Assembly (NCBI GenBank): GCA_002897115.2
Contig: BCIH01000018.1
Coordinates: 62,001 to 126,000 of the forward strand
DNA length: 64,000 nucleotides
Direction of reading: 5' to 3'
From: Prototheca cutis
Taxonomy: Eukaryota; Chlorophyta; Trebouxiophyceae; Chlorellales; Chlorellaceae
Part shown: positions 37,192 through 48,831 of the stretch, piece after piece
Layout: each line of letters begins with the position of its first letter
How positions within the stretch are numbered: position 1 is the first letter of the stretch
The notes under the pieces: generated by a model
Told to the model about the DNA's origin: nothing
The model's database searches: none
The model's input: only the letters and a program-made list of their open reading frames with translations
Made by a program: the position numbers and the translations under genes

Positions 37192-40100
37192 ATGGGCACA
37201 AATCCGGCGGATGACGCCGTTTCGCGGCTGGTGGACAAGAATTCCAAATTATATGGTCAAATTGAGGTGCACAGGAGCCGCATCCACGCCCTGGAGAGCA
37301 GGTACGCGGGGGATGCAAAGGGAGCGATGGCCGACATGCCCCTGCCCAGGCTCACCTGGCTGCCAGCGCCCAGCCCTTTCCCGTGCGGTGAATTCGCAGA
37401 CTCGCGCAACTTGAGGTGCACGATGCGGAGCATGCCGAGACGGTGCTGTGCATCCGTCGCATGTGGGACGAGCTCAATGAGGCCATTGACTTCCTCAAGT
37501 ATTGGTGCGCAGGCGTGGGTGGCATGGATGGGAAAATGCAGGCCCTTGACGCGGCATGAGTACATGAGACCTGGGATATGATGTGGTCAAGAGTGATACA
37601 GATGCTGTGCCTCGTCAGCTGGGTGTTTGTGCGTGCGAAAACCCTGATTTTTTCCTCCCCATGTCCCACTGCAGCGTGAGGGGCACGCGGCCGGCGCTGG
37701 ACGGCCCCGAGGGCTCCGGAAGCGGGTCGAGCATCGTGACCGGCGCTTCACCCTTTCTTGCCACGGTGGCCAGCGCATTCCTGTCGGCCAAGGACCTCGC
37801 CTCGGCGGGCCTGGAGCCCGGTCCCGTGCCGGATCTCGAGGTCGAACTCCGCCGGCGCTCTGCTGCCACGCTCCAGGCCGCGGGTGTGCTGCTGCAAGAA
37901 GTGAACGGCCTGCAGCAGCGCTTTCGGGGGGCGGGGGCCGGGGGAGGTGCTGGTGGTGGTGGTAGTGGCGTTGCCGCGGCAGACGACGAGCCGGCAGGTG
38001 ATGTTGCATCTGCCGAGCCCATGGACACGGATGTGGCGGCCGAACGTCGTACCGGAGACGATGGCAACGAGCAGCCATCGCCGGCGCCGCCGGCCAGGCC
38101 GATCAACGGCGGCAGCGACCCAGGAACCGTCCACCTGGAGAAGAAGCTGGTGGCGCTGAATGTGCTGCTCAAGTCGGAAAACCGGCGGCTCCAGGACGCC
38201 GCCGATGCTGCAGCCGCCCGGCAGCACGACCTCGAGACCGCGCTGGCAGGTGTGTGACTGTGTGGAAAGCTCTGGCATTCGGCAATTGAATGTGGGGGGC
38301 TTTGGCGTGGTTGCTGCAGTGGACCGCGTGCCCTTGTATCAACCCCGCATTCGCTCGCTAATCACCCACACCCAGACCGCGAGGCTGAGCTGCTCGTGGC
38401 CCGGCGCAAGGCGGCGCAGCCCGCAGCCGTCCACGGAGCCGACAGCGCGCCTCACCCCGACCGGCCATGCTCCCCCGACTCGGTCGGTGGCCGGCCTTCA
38501 GGGACGACGACGGCCGCGACGACGGCCGGGGGGCCCTCGCCCAGCCCGCCCCCCCCGCCGCCCGCAGAAGAAAGCGAGGCCGCCGAGCTGTCGGCGGCCA
38601 ATGCCGAGCTGCAGGAGCGGCTGGGCCGAGTGGAAAAGGAGCTGGAGTCACGGGCCGCAGCCCTGGCAGCTGCCACAAGGTGTGTGGTCGTTTTTTTGGC
38701 TGTGTGTGTTTCTATTAGGTAGGATGGGTGCGTGGATTCGTGTATTTTTCTTAGGCGCCCTTCCCCCTAGCACTATGCCTGGCGTATGCCAAGGACATAC
38801 AACACCCCAAAACAAAAAAAACATGCGGAGGGGCAAAAAGCCTCGAGCACCGAAGTCTGATGCGCTTTCCACTGCGCCAAAGCAGCACCGGGCGGAAAAC
38901 CGCCGGGGTAGCTACTGCTTGAGGGATTCGAACCCCCGACCCTCAGATAGCATTCGCTCGGGAGGAAACGGAACTCTATTCCAAAATCGAATTAATGTCG
39001 CATCATAACGCGACGGGTCCTGTTGGGTCCGTCCAATCATGAAGAATGTCGTTCATGGTCTCCATGGACACCAAAAAAAAATCCTGGCAGCGTTCATGCC
39101 CAGTTTCCCGTCAAAAACACACAAAAGTAAACCTTGCCTTTTGCCATGTTCCAAAAAAGCCCACCCCAACACTCCGGAAACCCTGGCTCAGGGATGCGAG
39201 GGCGGCAAGGGAGGCTCTGGATCTGGAGCGTGACGGCATGGCACGCGCGCGCCAGCACGACCTGCAGCAGGCCCGGCGCCTGGAGGCCGAGCTGGGCGAG
39301 GCGGACGCCGCACTGCGCGCACTTCGCTCCGAGCGGGACCACTTGGCGCGGCGGTGCGCCGAGGCGCAGACAGCGATGGACGCGGCCGCCCACGCCGCGC
39401 GTCGCGCGCAGCTGGCAGAGGATGACGTGCGGCTGATGGAGCGGCGCCTGGCCGCCGCGCAGGCCGCGAGGGAGGAGGCCGAGAGTTTGCTGGGCGCCGA
39501 GCGCGCCAAGGCGGGGTCCCAGCCCACGGTCCAAGCCCTCCAGGATTTACTGTCCGCCGCCAAGGTACTAACAATGCTGTTATCATTCATTTGCTCGTTT
39601 GTTTATTGAGGGAATTTTGGGGGTTTTTTCCCCGAGAGAGAGAGTGTTCCATGACCGCACATCTGCTCTGACAACACCCACCGCCCCCCAAAAAAAATCT
39701 GCAGAGGGATCTTGGGGCGCAACAGACGACCGTGGCGCGGCTCCGGGTGCGGCTGGCAGAGATGCAGCAGGCAGCCGACAGCACCAATGCCGCGGTGTCC
39801 ATGGCCGAGGTGCGGTTCTGCTGGTGGTGTTTGGTGTCGATGAGGTGGAGTGGCAGGACCGTGCTATGTTTGTTTGGGTTGCTTCATCTTGGAAGATGGG
39901 GAGGCCTGTTGCAGTGCTGCCGCTCCTGAGTTTCCAGCACCCATGCCACCGGGCTTTCCTCCGGAACGACACGACGATACAGGAGACCCACGCCTCGGAG
40001 CTTGGGGAGCTCAGGCGAAAGTTTGCGGAGGAGGAAGCTGCGTGGAAGGTGGGTGGATGGGGGAACAGCGACTGCAGGATACGTAGACGGTGCGTGGCCT

Positions 40101-41317
40101 TTCACACAACATCACATAGACATTCAATGAACCAAGCAACTTTTCATCGAGCCGATGAACACGGCCATGCACAGGAGCGCGAGGCAGATCTGGTGCTGTT
40201 CATGGAACTCGCGCGGGAGTACGCGGGCGCAGGCGCGCGGAACGAAGAAAGCGCGGCGCGCGACCACGCTCGTGAGCTCCGCAGCCGCGTGATTCAGCTG
40301 GAACGACGAGTGGAGGAGTTGGTGGCTCAGCTGGAGGACGCACGGGCGGGGACACCAGCACCAGATTCCAATGGGCACGCGGCACCTGCCGGTACGACAA
40401 CTCCTGACACCTCCTTGCCAACCGACCAAGCCGCACTTAAGGACGCCAACTCCGCCTCGGCAGCACGGACGATCGCGCGGCTGGAGCGCGAGCTTGCGAC
40501 GACACGTAATCGTCTGTCCTCCAGCCAGGACGAGTGCGAGGCGTGTCTGGCAGAGCTGGAAAGCGTGGCGGCCGCGTATGAGGAGGCCCAGGCCCAGGCC
40601 AGCCGACTGGCCGAGCTGGCCCAGCGTGCCGACGACCAGCGGGGCACGCTCCTGACCGAACTCATGGCCGCACAGCGCGAACGGGCGACTGCGAGAGAGA
40701 ACGCGGCTGCGTCCGAGGAACGACTGCGTATCGCGGCCGCCGCGGCCGCCGAGGGCCGCACGAGGTGCGCCGAGCTGGAAGCCTCGGTTGCGGGGTTGGG
40801 AGCAGAGTCCGCCGCGCTGCGGCAAGAGGCTGGCGAAGCGCGGTCTGCGCTGACTGCAGCGCGAAGGGCCGTCGAGGAGCGAGACGTCGCGTTGGCGACT
40901 GCAAGCGCGGATGTCGAGGCGCTGCGGTCGGCGTTGACGGCTCGGTCTTCGGAGCGCGACGCCGCGGTCGAGGCTGCTGCAGCCGCCGAGGCACGCGCGA
41001 CAGCAGCAGAACAAAGCGCGGCCGCAGTCGCCGAACGCCAAGCCGCTGTCGCCACTGCTGCTGCTGCTTTGACAAACACGGGCGGCATCAACGCTGACGA
41101 GGACGTAGCGGGGCTGAAAGCGGAAGTCGCTGCTTTAAGAGACATGGTGAACTGCTCGGTGTGCCATGCCCGACGCAAGTCGGTTGTGCTGACAAAATGT
41201 TTCCACATGTTTTGCGGCGCGTGCATCAAGCGCAACCTGGAATCGCGGCACCGCAAGTGCCCTGGCTGCGGCACGGGCTTTGGCGCCAACGACGTTGCCC
41301 AGTTCTTCTTCACCTGA
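37192..41317 (+). CDS. BRE1: BRE1-type RING E3 ligase for histone H2B
   Basis: Monoubiquitinates histone H2B during transcription, with RAD6 as E2. Eight exons join in frame to 926 aa, similar to RNF20 and plant HUB proteins: 37192-37301, 37400-37504, 37675-38249, 38376-38679, 39192-39564, 39705-39809, 39983-40048 and 40175-41317. The N-terminal part has NSKLYGQIEVHRSRIHALE and MWDELNEAIDFL. The middle is a long Ala/Glu/Arg-rich coiled coil. The C-terminus is a C3HC4 RING: CSVCHARRKSVVLTKCFHMF, then CGACIKRNLESRHRKCPGCG, ending DVAQFFFT, which is specific to BRE1. Coiled coils are interrupted by Gly- and Pro-rich inserts. Intron 4 (38680-39191) hosts an antisense permuted tRNA gene. Confidence 0.95.
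38835..38839 (-). terminator. RNA polymerase III T-run terminator of the permuted tRNA
   Basis: Five T residues on the minus strand begin 11 bases after the end of the 5' half, as expected for Pol III termination of the permuted precursor. Confidence 0.7.
38850..38948 (-). tRNA. trnR-UCG: Circularly permuted tRNA-Arg(UCG) gene
   Basis: Read on the minus strand, the 3' half (nt 38-73) occupies 38948-38913. A 26-nt spacer (38912-38887) follows, and then the 5' half (nt 1-37) at 38886-38850. Together they make a complete 73-nt cloverleaf. Acceptor GCTGCTT pairs with AAGCAGT (one G-U). D stem is GCGC/GCGC around AGTGGAAA. Anticodon stem is TCAGA/TCTGA with loop CTTCGG+A, variable loop GGGTC, and T arm GGGGG-TTCGAAT-CCCTC, with A73. 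The loop CUUCGGA with anticodon UCG is the usual tRNA-Arg(UCG) loop, and D-loop A20 fits arginine identity. Flanks form a bulge-helix-bulge: outer helix 38844-38848 with 38956-38960, central pairs C32-G38951, U33-A38953, U34-A38954 and C35-G38955. The two 3-nt bulges are cut after their second base, giving G37/A38. CCA is not encoded. B box (38924-38934) precedes A box (near 38868-38879). Confidence 0.9.
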
Positions 41318-42337
41318 TAGCTTTGTTGGGTCTTAGGGTCTTAGGGTTGCGGCGGTGATCCACCACACCACACCACGGGTGTGATAAACAAACTGCAGAT
41401 GACGCTTGCTGTCGTTTGGAGCGCAGATGCTGGGTATCCCAGTTCATCGCCAGCCTAACACTCATATCCCTTGCCAAGGGCAGCATGTAAGCAGTTGACC
41501 CACCAACAGAATAGAAAGGCCGCGTTCTTCTACCATGCAGGGCAAAATAATGCAACCAGCTCAGCCAGCAACAGCGTCACATCACCCCAGGGGTTACTGG
41601 GCATCACTGACGGCTGTGAATTGTCCCCCCCCACAGGGCAATAGGAAGGTGGATGACCATCTTAATGATGGACCACCGCTGGGGCTGCTTTCCCTTGCCT
41701 GGCAAGGGAAGGAGCCCCGGGGTTCCCACCCCCAGTTGGGAAGGCTGTAACCTTTCAGGATGGATGGATGGATGGATGTTCATCAGCACTGCGGCACTGG
41801 GCGCTGGAAGCGCTGAGGCCGCTGGCCGGTCTTCCGCAGAGTCTGCACGATGTGCCTCATGTTCAGACACGCCATCAAGTCTCTGTTCCAGAGACGATGC
41901 TCGACTTTCGGGGGCCGCCACTCCGCATTGGTGCAACACCAGCTGATGGCACACCACCGTGGGCGTCTGCTCTCTGCATGACCTGCCCTGCTGCCAGGAA
42001 GGAACCCAACCCATCCTCTGAGCCATGTGGCCAGGGAATGCGGTCAAACAGGCATTTGAAAAACATGCCCATCCTGTTCACATGGGAGTGGACGAATCTC
42101 GAGAAGGTTTCATCGTTTGCTGCCGTTCGGCTACAGAGCATGGAGTGCAAGGAGGGGCCCACCAGCTTGCAAGGGAAACAAAGGGACTGAACATTAAAAA
42201 ACCCTTGCCATTCATTACAGTAGCGCGGTGGGCGGCGCCGGCGGACATCAATGAATCATTCATTCGTGCTCTTTCCAGCTCCACTCAACTTGTCGGAGCA
42301 TTCCCCAGGGAACAGGCTGTTGGCGGTTCAGAACACC
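41318..42337. other. Convergent intergenic region, BRE1 and FUSED
   Basis: About 1 kb between two gene 3' ends, with a (GGAT)n run near 41759-41777. A minus-strand frame at 41875-42162 contains a protein-like stretch (TFSRFVHSHVNRMGMFFK), but I cannot link it to a family or to splice sites. Confidence 0.4.
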
Positions 42338-45300
42338 CTAGACCCCATTGCCGCCGGTCGCCCAGGTAACGCCATCCGAACCAACACCGCCAACAGAGGC
42401 AGTCAATTTCGCACGGACGCGAGCGACGTACCGCTCGAGCACGGCGTCACCCGCGTGCCGGCGGATCAGCGAAACCAGTGCTGTGTGTAAGCCGGCACGA
42501 ACCAAGGCCGCCGCACAGGCCGCGTGTGCGCACATGTTGCCCAGGCTGAACAGCGCGATGTGCAGCGCGCTCTGGGCTTCAGCGGCGCCAGATCCAGTAG
42601 CAGGTGCCTCCAGCACCAGCGCCAGCAATGCGGCCGGTGCACCCGCGGCCACGAGCCCATCGCAGAGCAGCGAGGAGTTTCGCACGAGATTACCTAGTGC
42701 CCCGGCGGCGTTGGCACGGGTGCGGTCCTCCCGCTCCCCCAGCAGTGCGACCAGCGGCGCCAGTGCGGGCTCCAACTCGGGATACAGTGACGCATCATGG
42801 AAACCTGGCCATCCACAATTATTTATTTTATTTTTTTTGGGGGGGGGGGGGTTTAGTTTTTTGGATGGAAGGGAAAAAAATTTTCCCAAAAGGGGAGAAC
42901 AAAAGAGAGGTATGGTGGTCTGTTTGAATGGCAGTTGGAGGAAGAGAACTCAGCGTACGGCTCAGCTTGACCCAGATCAAAACAAATACCCTCCCCAAAC
43001 AAACAAAGAAACAAACGAAAAAACACACCGTTCTCCCACCCAACCCACCGGCATTGCCGATGGCGAAACAGGCAAATTTCCGGACGGCACGATCAGGGTC
43101 GGTACACAGGCGCATGAGGCGTGGGAGGCACCCCTCTCGCGCCAGCGCTTTGTAAAATGCACCACTGTGGCGGCACAGATTGCCCAGTAGGTTGGCTGCA
43201 CGCGCACGGACCGCAGGTTCCGGGCAATCCAGCAGCGGCGCTGTACGGGCCACAACCCGTGCCGCCGCCAGCGCGGGGAAGTGGCGCGCACTCCCACGGG
43301 CGAGCTGACTCACCACCAGCAGGCCCGACACCAGCAATGGCGTGGGCGCCCCAGGGTACAGCAGCAGACCCAATACTCCAGGGTCTAGACCTCCGGCAAT
43401 GACAAACGCAGCAGCAGCCGCCTCGCTGGCCACAGCCAGCCGAGCCAAAAGGCCGGCACACGCAATTGCCGCATCGCTGGCCTCCTGCTCCGACCATGAA
43501 TCATCGCCGACGCTGGATTCTGTCAGTGAGTTATTGAGCATGTGGGCGCATGTGAACGGATTTACTGTTTGTTAGAAAAAGATTCTAGAAACCGTAGCAC
43601 ACCAGTGACCATCCTGAACCAAAAAACAGCCAGAAGGACCTCCCACCATGATGAGCAACACTACCACTGCTGCCGCCGGCGGCGGCAGCCCTGCGGAGCG
43701 TGTCGATGGCGGCCGGCGCAAGGCGATCAATACTAGCCAGGCAGCATCGCTGCGCCTCGGCGGCCTCGGGGCCTGCCAGAGCGGCGGCCAGCAGGACAAA
43801 GCACGGTCCCACCAGACGCAGAGGTGATCCCACCGCAACGCGACCATTCATCCTCTCGCTGTCACGGCAGCACAGCCGCACCAGGGCCGCGGGCAACCCT
43901 GGAGGCAACGCCGTGCGGCCCCGGTCCACGCAGCAGCTTTGCAACGCCGCCACAAGTCTGGGCGCCAGCAATTCATACAGAAACGCCGTCGATGATGATC
44001 TGTCGCTGTCGGCCAGGCCGCCCTCCTGGCAACGGGACATGACTGCAAGGAGCAGCGACGAGCTCAGGCTCGCCAGCCTGTCCAACGCCTCGGGCGTGGC
44101 GGGGGCCAGCAGCGAAGCAGACTGCAGGATTGACGCCCAGGCACAAAGGCTCGTTGCCGGGCTCCGTCCTGGGGTGGCGACCTGGCGATCACCACTGCTG
44201 CCTTTGGAGGAAACACCGAGTGCTTCGTCAGACAGCCGCGCCGCGACGGTCAGTGCGACGTGCCCCCACTCACGCTCCAGATTCGCCACGAGCGCGGAGA
44301 GGGATGGCTGCAGAGCCTGCCTGGCGGCTGGATCTGTACAGCAGGTTGCTTGCTTGCTGATGACATCGCCGCCATTCGGCAGCACCGCAGTCCCCTGCCC
44401 ACCATTATCGTCGCTGTCTCCAGCGCAGGCTTCGATCAAGGCATAACAGAGATCCAGACAGGACGCCAGAGCCCACGTTGCGCTCTGTGCAACCGAGCCG
44501 TTGCTCTTCAGCGCCGTGCGCGTCAGCGCTTGGATGGCTGCCACCAGACAGCCCGCATCGATGCAACGGGTGCTGATATCGGCCGTGGTGTGATCCTGAC
44601 GAGCGGCGTGGACACCTTGCCCGAGCACCTCCTTGGCTGCCAGTCGGCACACCTGGTCCAGGACCATGCTCGCTGGCACCGCCGTGCTTTCGCCCAGGAG
44701 CGCCGTCTGCCAGGGTCCTGCCATGCCTTTTCCCAGCGCTCGGCACGTGGCCTGGTGGGAGACGGTGCTGCCAGAGGTCGAGCTGGCGCTCCCCGTGGTA
44801 CCCGCAGCAGCTGAGACAGGCCCGTTTGGAAGGACCCCAGCACTGCCGCTCCCCGACTGTCGTCGGCGCTCCAGCAGGCAGAAGAGGAAACAAAAGTCGC
44901 TGCTCGTCCCGCTTCGGATCAAAGCCGGCAGGACCCGCTCCGGTGTTGGGGCGCCATCCTTGGACCCAGATGAACAAGCCCAGACATCCACCGTCGGCTC
45001 GGCAGTCGCGGCAGCAAGCAAGGCCATGGCGGCCCCACGGCGGCGAGCAGCTGCAATACGCAAGTGCCGTTCGGGGTCTTGCATCTCTTCCAGGGTCAAG
45101 TCAGGTCCGCGGAGGGCATTCTCCATCCATGCAGTCCCACCGCGGCTGTCAGAGGGCAAGGGATCACAGCAGCAACCCTCGTCGCCTTTGCTGTTCCGGT
45201 CCTGCCCAGAAACCGGCGACAGTGCCGCGGCCCAGAGTGCCTCCAGCACCCGGGCGCCCCACGGCACTGATGTGGGTGGGGCGGCCAGGTTTGTCGCCGC

Positions 45301-48300
45301 ACCAGCACAGACCTCTTGCAGGAATGCCTCCCTCCATGATGGCCGGCCCCTGGCGGCGTGCCCGGCGGCGGCAGCCAAGGTCCCTCTGCTGCCCACGACA
45401 GTGCCATTTCCACCAAGCCCAAGCACGAGCTGGAACAGCGTGCACAGCGCGGCAGCTGCCAAGCCCTCGGCACCAGATTCACGACAGGATACAAGCATGG
45501 ATGCCAGGAAGTGCACGGCCTGCCGCGCCAGGTCTGTAAGGAAGTGGGGATGGACAGCGGTTTCGCACAGTGAACGAGTGGTTTGTGATCACAAGGTCGA
45601 GACCAGCGTTGTCCAACCAGGAGAAAGAGGATGGGGACGCATCTTGTCTCTTCCTAATCCTGTCATGGCAGGTGTGTATCTGCCCTGCCCGTCCCACCCA
45701 GCCATCCCCGAAGCTTGCTGTGCTGTGGGTCAGGAAGCACACTCCCCAAACCAGCACATGCATACCGTGAGCTTGATGCAGCTGGGAAGCCGCCGCCAGT
45801 AAAGCTAGGTTCACCGCTGTCGAGTTGCCATCCGGTAGATTCTCCGCCCGAGCTGAAGAATGGTTATCCGGATCTCTGCGGCCGGCCCCCAATCGCTTGG
45901 CGGCCTGCGCCAGCAGTGCCACCAGCTGCTCCGCCACTGCTCCGGCAGATTCTTGGGTGTCGGCAGGCCCCTGGGAGGGAGACGTCCCGCCGTCCCACGC
46001 TGCCTCCCGCAGCCAGCCCGCCGCGGTCCACAACGCACCGCGCAGGGCATCCTGGGGTCCATCCAGCGACTGCAACACACGAAACGCACCCTCTTGCCTG
46101 CCGGGGTCGCGCCAGGGACTGCCCCGATCATCGTCCACAGCATGCTGCAGCCAGGCCGCTGGTGCTGTCGTGGTGGTGGTGCTAGGCCCTGTGATGGGGG
46201 GACCAGAACTTATATCCTGCTCATGATCATGCGTCCTGGCTGCTGCCGCCGCCGCCTGCACTGTCGGGCTGGATATCTCATGGGGGCTTGGGGGCTGCAC
46301 CGCCGCTGGCGCAGCTGCGACACCGTCGGGTCGCCACAGTGTGGGTTCAGCGATGACAGTAGCCCCACTCGGACACGCGCCGGCCCCGCCGTCCCCCCTG
46401 CCTCGAAGCTGCTGCTGCTGCTGCTGGATCCTTGCTTGTCCAGCGGCCAAGGGCCCTAGGGTCCCGGTTGCATTGCTGGGCCCGGCGGCCCGCCGTTGAG
46501 CCTCGAGTTCTGCTGCTCGTGATGGCGTCAGCCCTGGCTGGTGTGTGGTGGTCCGAGCAAGCCCCAGGCAGGGACCTGCGGCCGCCATTTCCTGTTGCCG
46601 CTCAAAGTCCAGCCGCCGCCGCTCCGGAGAGGGCTCCCCACCCCGCCCGACCGCCGCGGGTGTCGTCGTTGTGGCAAAACCTGAGTGCGCACGAATGCCC
46701 CCCTCCGCAGCTTCATCTTCCTGTTCCTGGCCTGGGAGGGGGCCCCTGGTCGCTGGTGTGGCATCCGGGGACAGCCGTTGGCCGGCGACTGGCTCGTCAC
46801 CGCCGGGGCCCTTTTTGGCCACAGTGAACCCAGCGGCCGTCAGAGGCGTTGCCAACAGCTGCTTTGGCGTCGCCTGCTGCGGCGTCTGCCTTGCATCGAC
46901 GCCAGCGGATGTTGCATGGGCGGGCGTGCCACCGCCCACTGCCTCGGCCACCGGCCGAGGCACGGAGGTGGCAACAAAGGGGTGGTGCAGCAGTGCCGGC
47001 CAGTCCAGTCGCCGTGATGGCTGTTTCTCCAGCAAGCCCTGCATGCACCATTGTTTGCTGTTGTTACCTAGTTGGGTCGGGAATAAACTCCTTTGCAGTG
47101 TGAGTCGTGCTGTCATGTTCAAGGAATGCGGCAGCGCCTTGTGTGTCCTGCTTGACCAGCGGTCCCGTCTAGTCTGCACAACAAGCAAAGGCTTCTGTGG
47201 ACCCTAGGACCCGGCCATCACCCACACTGCACCTGCAGCAGCGACCTAAACTCTGGTCCCGCAGAGGAGGGAAATGCGACGGGTTCACGGACGATTTGCT
47301 TGACCAAGGTGTAAATGGAGCTCGCATAAAAAGGCGGCCGACCGACATAGAGTTCGTAGAGAATCACGCCCAGACTCCACAGGTCCACGGTGTGATTGTA
47401 GGGCCGCTCCTGGACCAGCTCCGGTGCCATGTAGAGCGGCGTGCCCTTGACCGAGGTGGCCACCAGCGTATGCGCCGACAGGCTCCGGGCAAACCCAAAA
47501 TCGCACAGCTTGACCGTGCCGTCCGCGGTGAGCAAGATGTTTTGAGGCTTCATGTCACGGTGCAGGATGCGGTGGGAGTGCAGGTAGTGCAGCGCGCCCA
47601 CCAGCTGCGCTGCCACGGCCCGCACCACATTTTCAGGGAGTCTCTGATCGTCCTCGAGCACCTGGAACAGCTCCCCTGTGTAAATGGAGGGTTGGATGGG
47701 CCTGTTGAGGCCGCCGCAATTTTTTATTTGGAGGAGGTTGTTGTTGCAGTGGTCATAAAGTGGTGTGCTGCATCCTGGGATTCCTAGATGCTTGGGGGAT
47801 GATGGTGGGTTAACCCCCCCCCCCCCCCATCACCACCGCCGCCCTCAACCAAATCACGCTCCCCACTCACCCTGGGCAAACTCGGTTACGACGCAAAAGT
47901 CTGTGGCGGTTTCAAAGGCGTCCAGCATCTGGATGATGTTGGGGTGGCGCATGGTCCGGAGAATGTCAATCTCCTGCCGCAGGCCCAGCAGGTCTCGCTC
48001 ATTCTTTCCTCGCTTGGTGATCAGCTTGACAGCTACCGTGGCCAGACTGCCCGTCCGACGAGCCTTGAATACCTGTGCGTTTGTGTGTGTGTGTGTTTTG
48101 CGGTGGAGGTTGTTGAAGGGGAGGTTGTGCTGTCCGGGAGAGGGTCACTACAGGGTAGTGCGCCCTGGAGGGGCGGGGTCACAACCACCTAGGAGACCAA
48201 CTGGGCTGAGACACGCCCCACTGGTGAAACACAACCTCCCATAACTCAAAATGAATCGGGTTTTCATTTTTCACGTATGGTCAAGCAGAACCATGGCACA

Positions 48301-48442
48301 TGGCATGGACACAGGATCCTCCTCTGCTTTGCGGCCAGCCCCTCTAAAGCCCCAAACCCACCTCCTGGCTCACCTTGCCAAAGGAACCCTCCCCCACCAG
48401 CTCCAGGATGCGATACCGCCCGACAAACTCGGGCTTGCTCAT
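42338..48442 (-). CDS. FUSED/TIO-type serine/threonine kinase with ARM repeats
   Basis: Homologue of plant TWO-IN-ONE (cytokinesis) and animal STK36/Fused (cilia, Hedgehog). Seven exons join in frame to 1603 aa: 48374-48442, 47871-48072, 47233-47675, 45766-47038, 43647-45533, 43049-43519 and 42338-42804. The kinase starts at residue 1 with [14 protein letters not shown]. It has [25 protein letters not shown] and GTPLYMAPE, all intact. It is followed by about 400 residues of Gln/Ala/Pro-rich linker, then a helical repeat region. The C-terminal ARM repeats ([20 protein letters not shown] across the last junction, then [17 protein letters not shown]) match the TIO C-terminus closely. It is longer than Arabidopsis TIO because of the linker. 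Confidence 0.9.
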
Positions 48443-48831
48443 CCTTTGTTACACCATGCACCAATGACCCATGTGCGGGGTTGCGTGCGAGCGGCACCCT
48501 AGTGCCCAAGGGAAGGCCCCCGGGGCGATCCCGCCCGCAGCAGGCGGTCAGCAGCGAGCCTCACCACGCATGATACAAACAATGCTACACACTACACGGC
48601 AACGATTGCGTGTGCGGGCTCTGAGTCTCCAGTCCTGCGCTGTATCACCCCCAGGTATCGACGACCGGTGCCTGTCGGGGAAGAGAATTAAACGAACTAC
48701 CCACGCGCGCCCTCTTTGAGAGAGAGAGAGAGAGAGACACACACACTCCGGAAAGCAGCCAGTGGGTAAGCCATCATGCATGGCAAAGCACCTCCAGTTG
48801 CACCCATGTCAGTAGTCTAATAGTACAACAA
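48443..48831. other. Divergent intergenic region, FUSED and CUSTOS-like
   Basis: About 390 bases between diverging starts. It contains a short (GA)n/(CA)n tract at 48719-48747. Expected to hold both promoters. Confidence 0.4.

Noticed and set aside
38850..38948. Two unrelated tRNA pseudogene fragments
   Set aside because: The halves complement each other exactly (37 + 36 nt, acceptor and anticodon stems pair) and are flanked by a bulge-helix-bulge and a T-run terminator, which chance fragments would not show.
40124..41041. Long minus-strand frames opposite the BRE1 coiled coil
   Set aside because: Shadow of an Ala/Glu/Arg-rich GC-rich exon with no domain of their own.
47812..47829. Homopolymer C-tracts as structural elements
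   Set aside because: C or G tracts and poly-A runs recur near intron ends (for example at 28608-28640 and 42840-42850) and look like ordinary low-complexity intron sequence.
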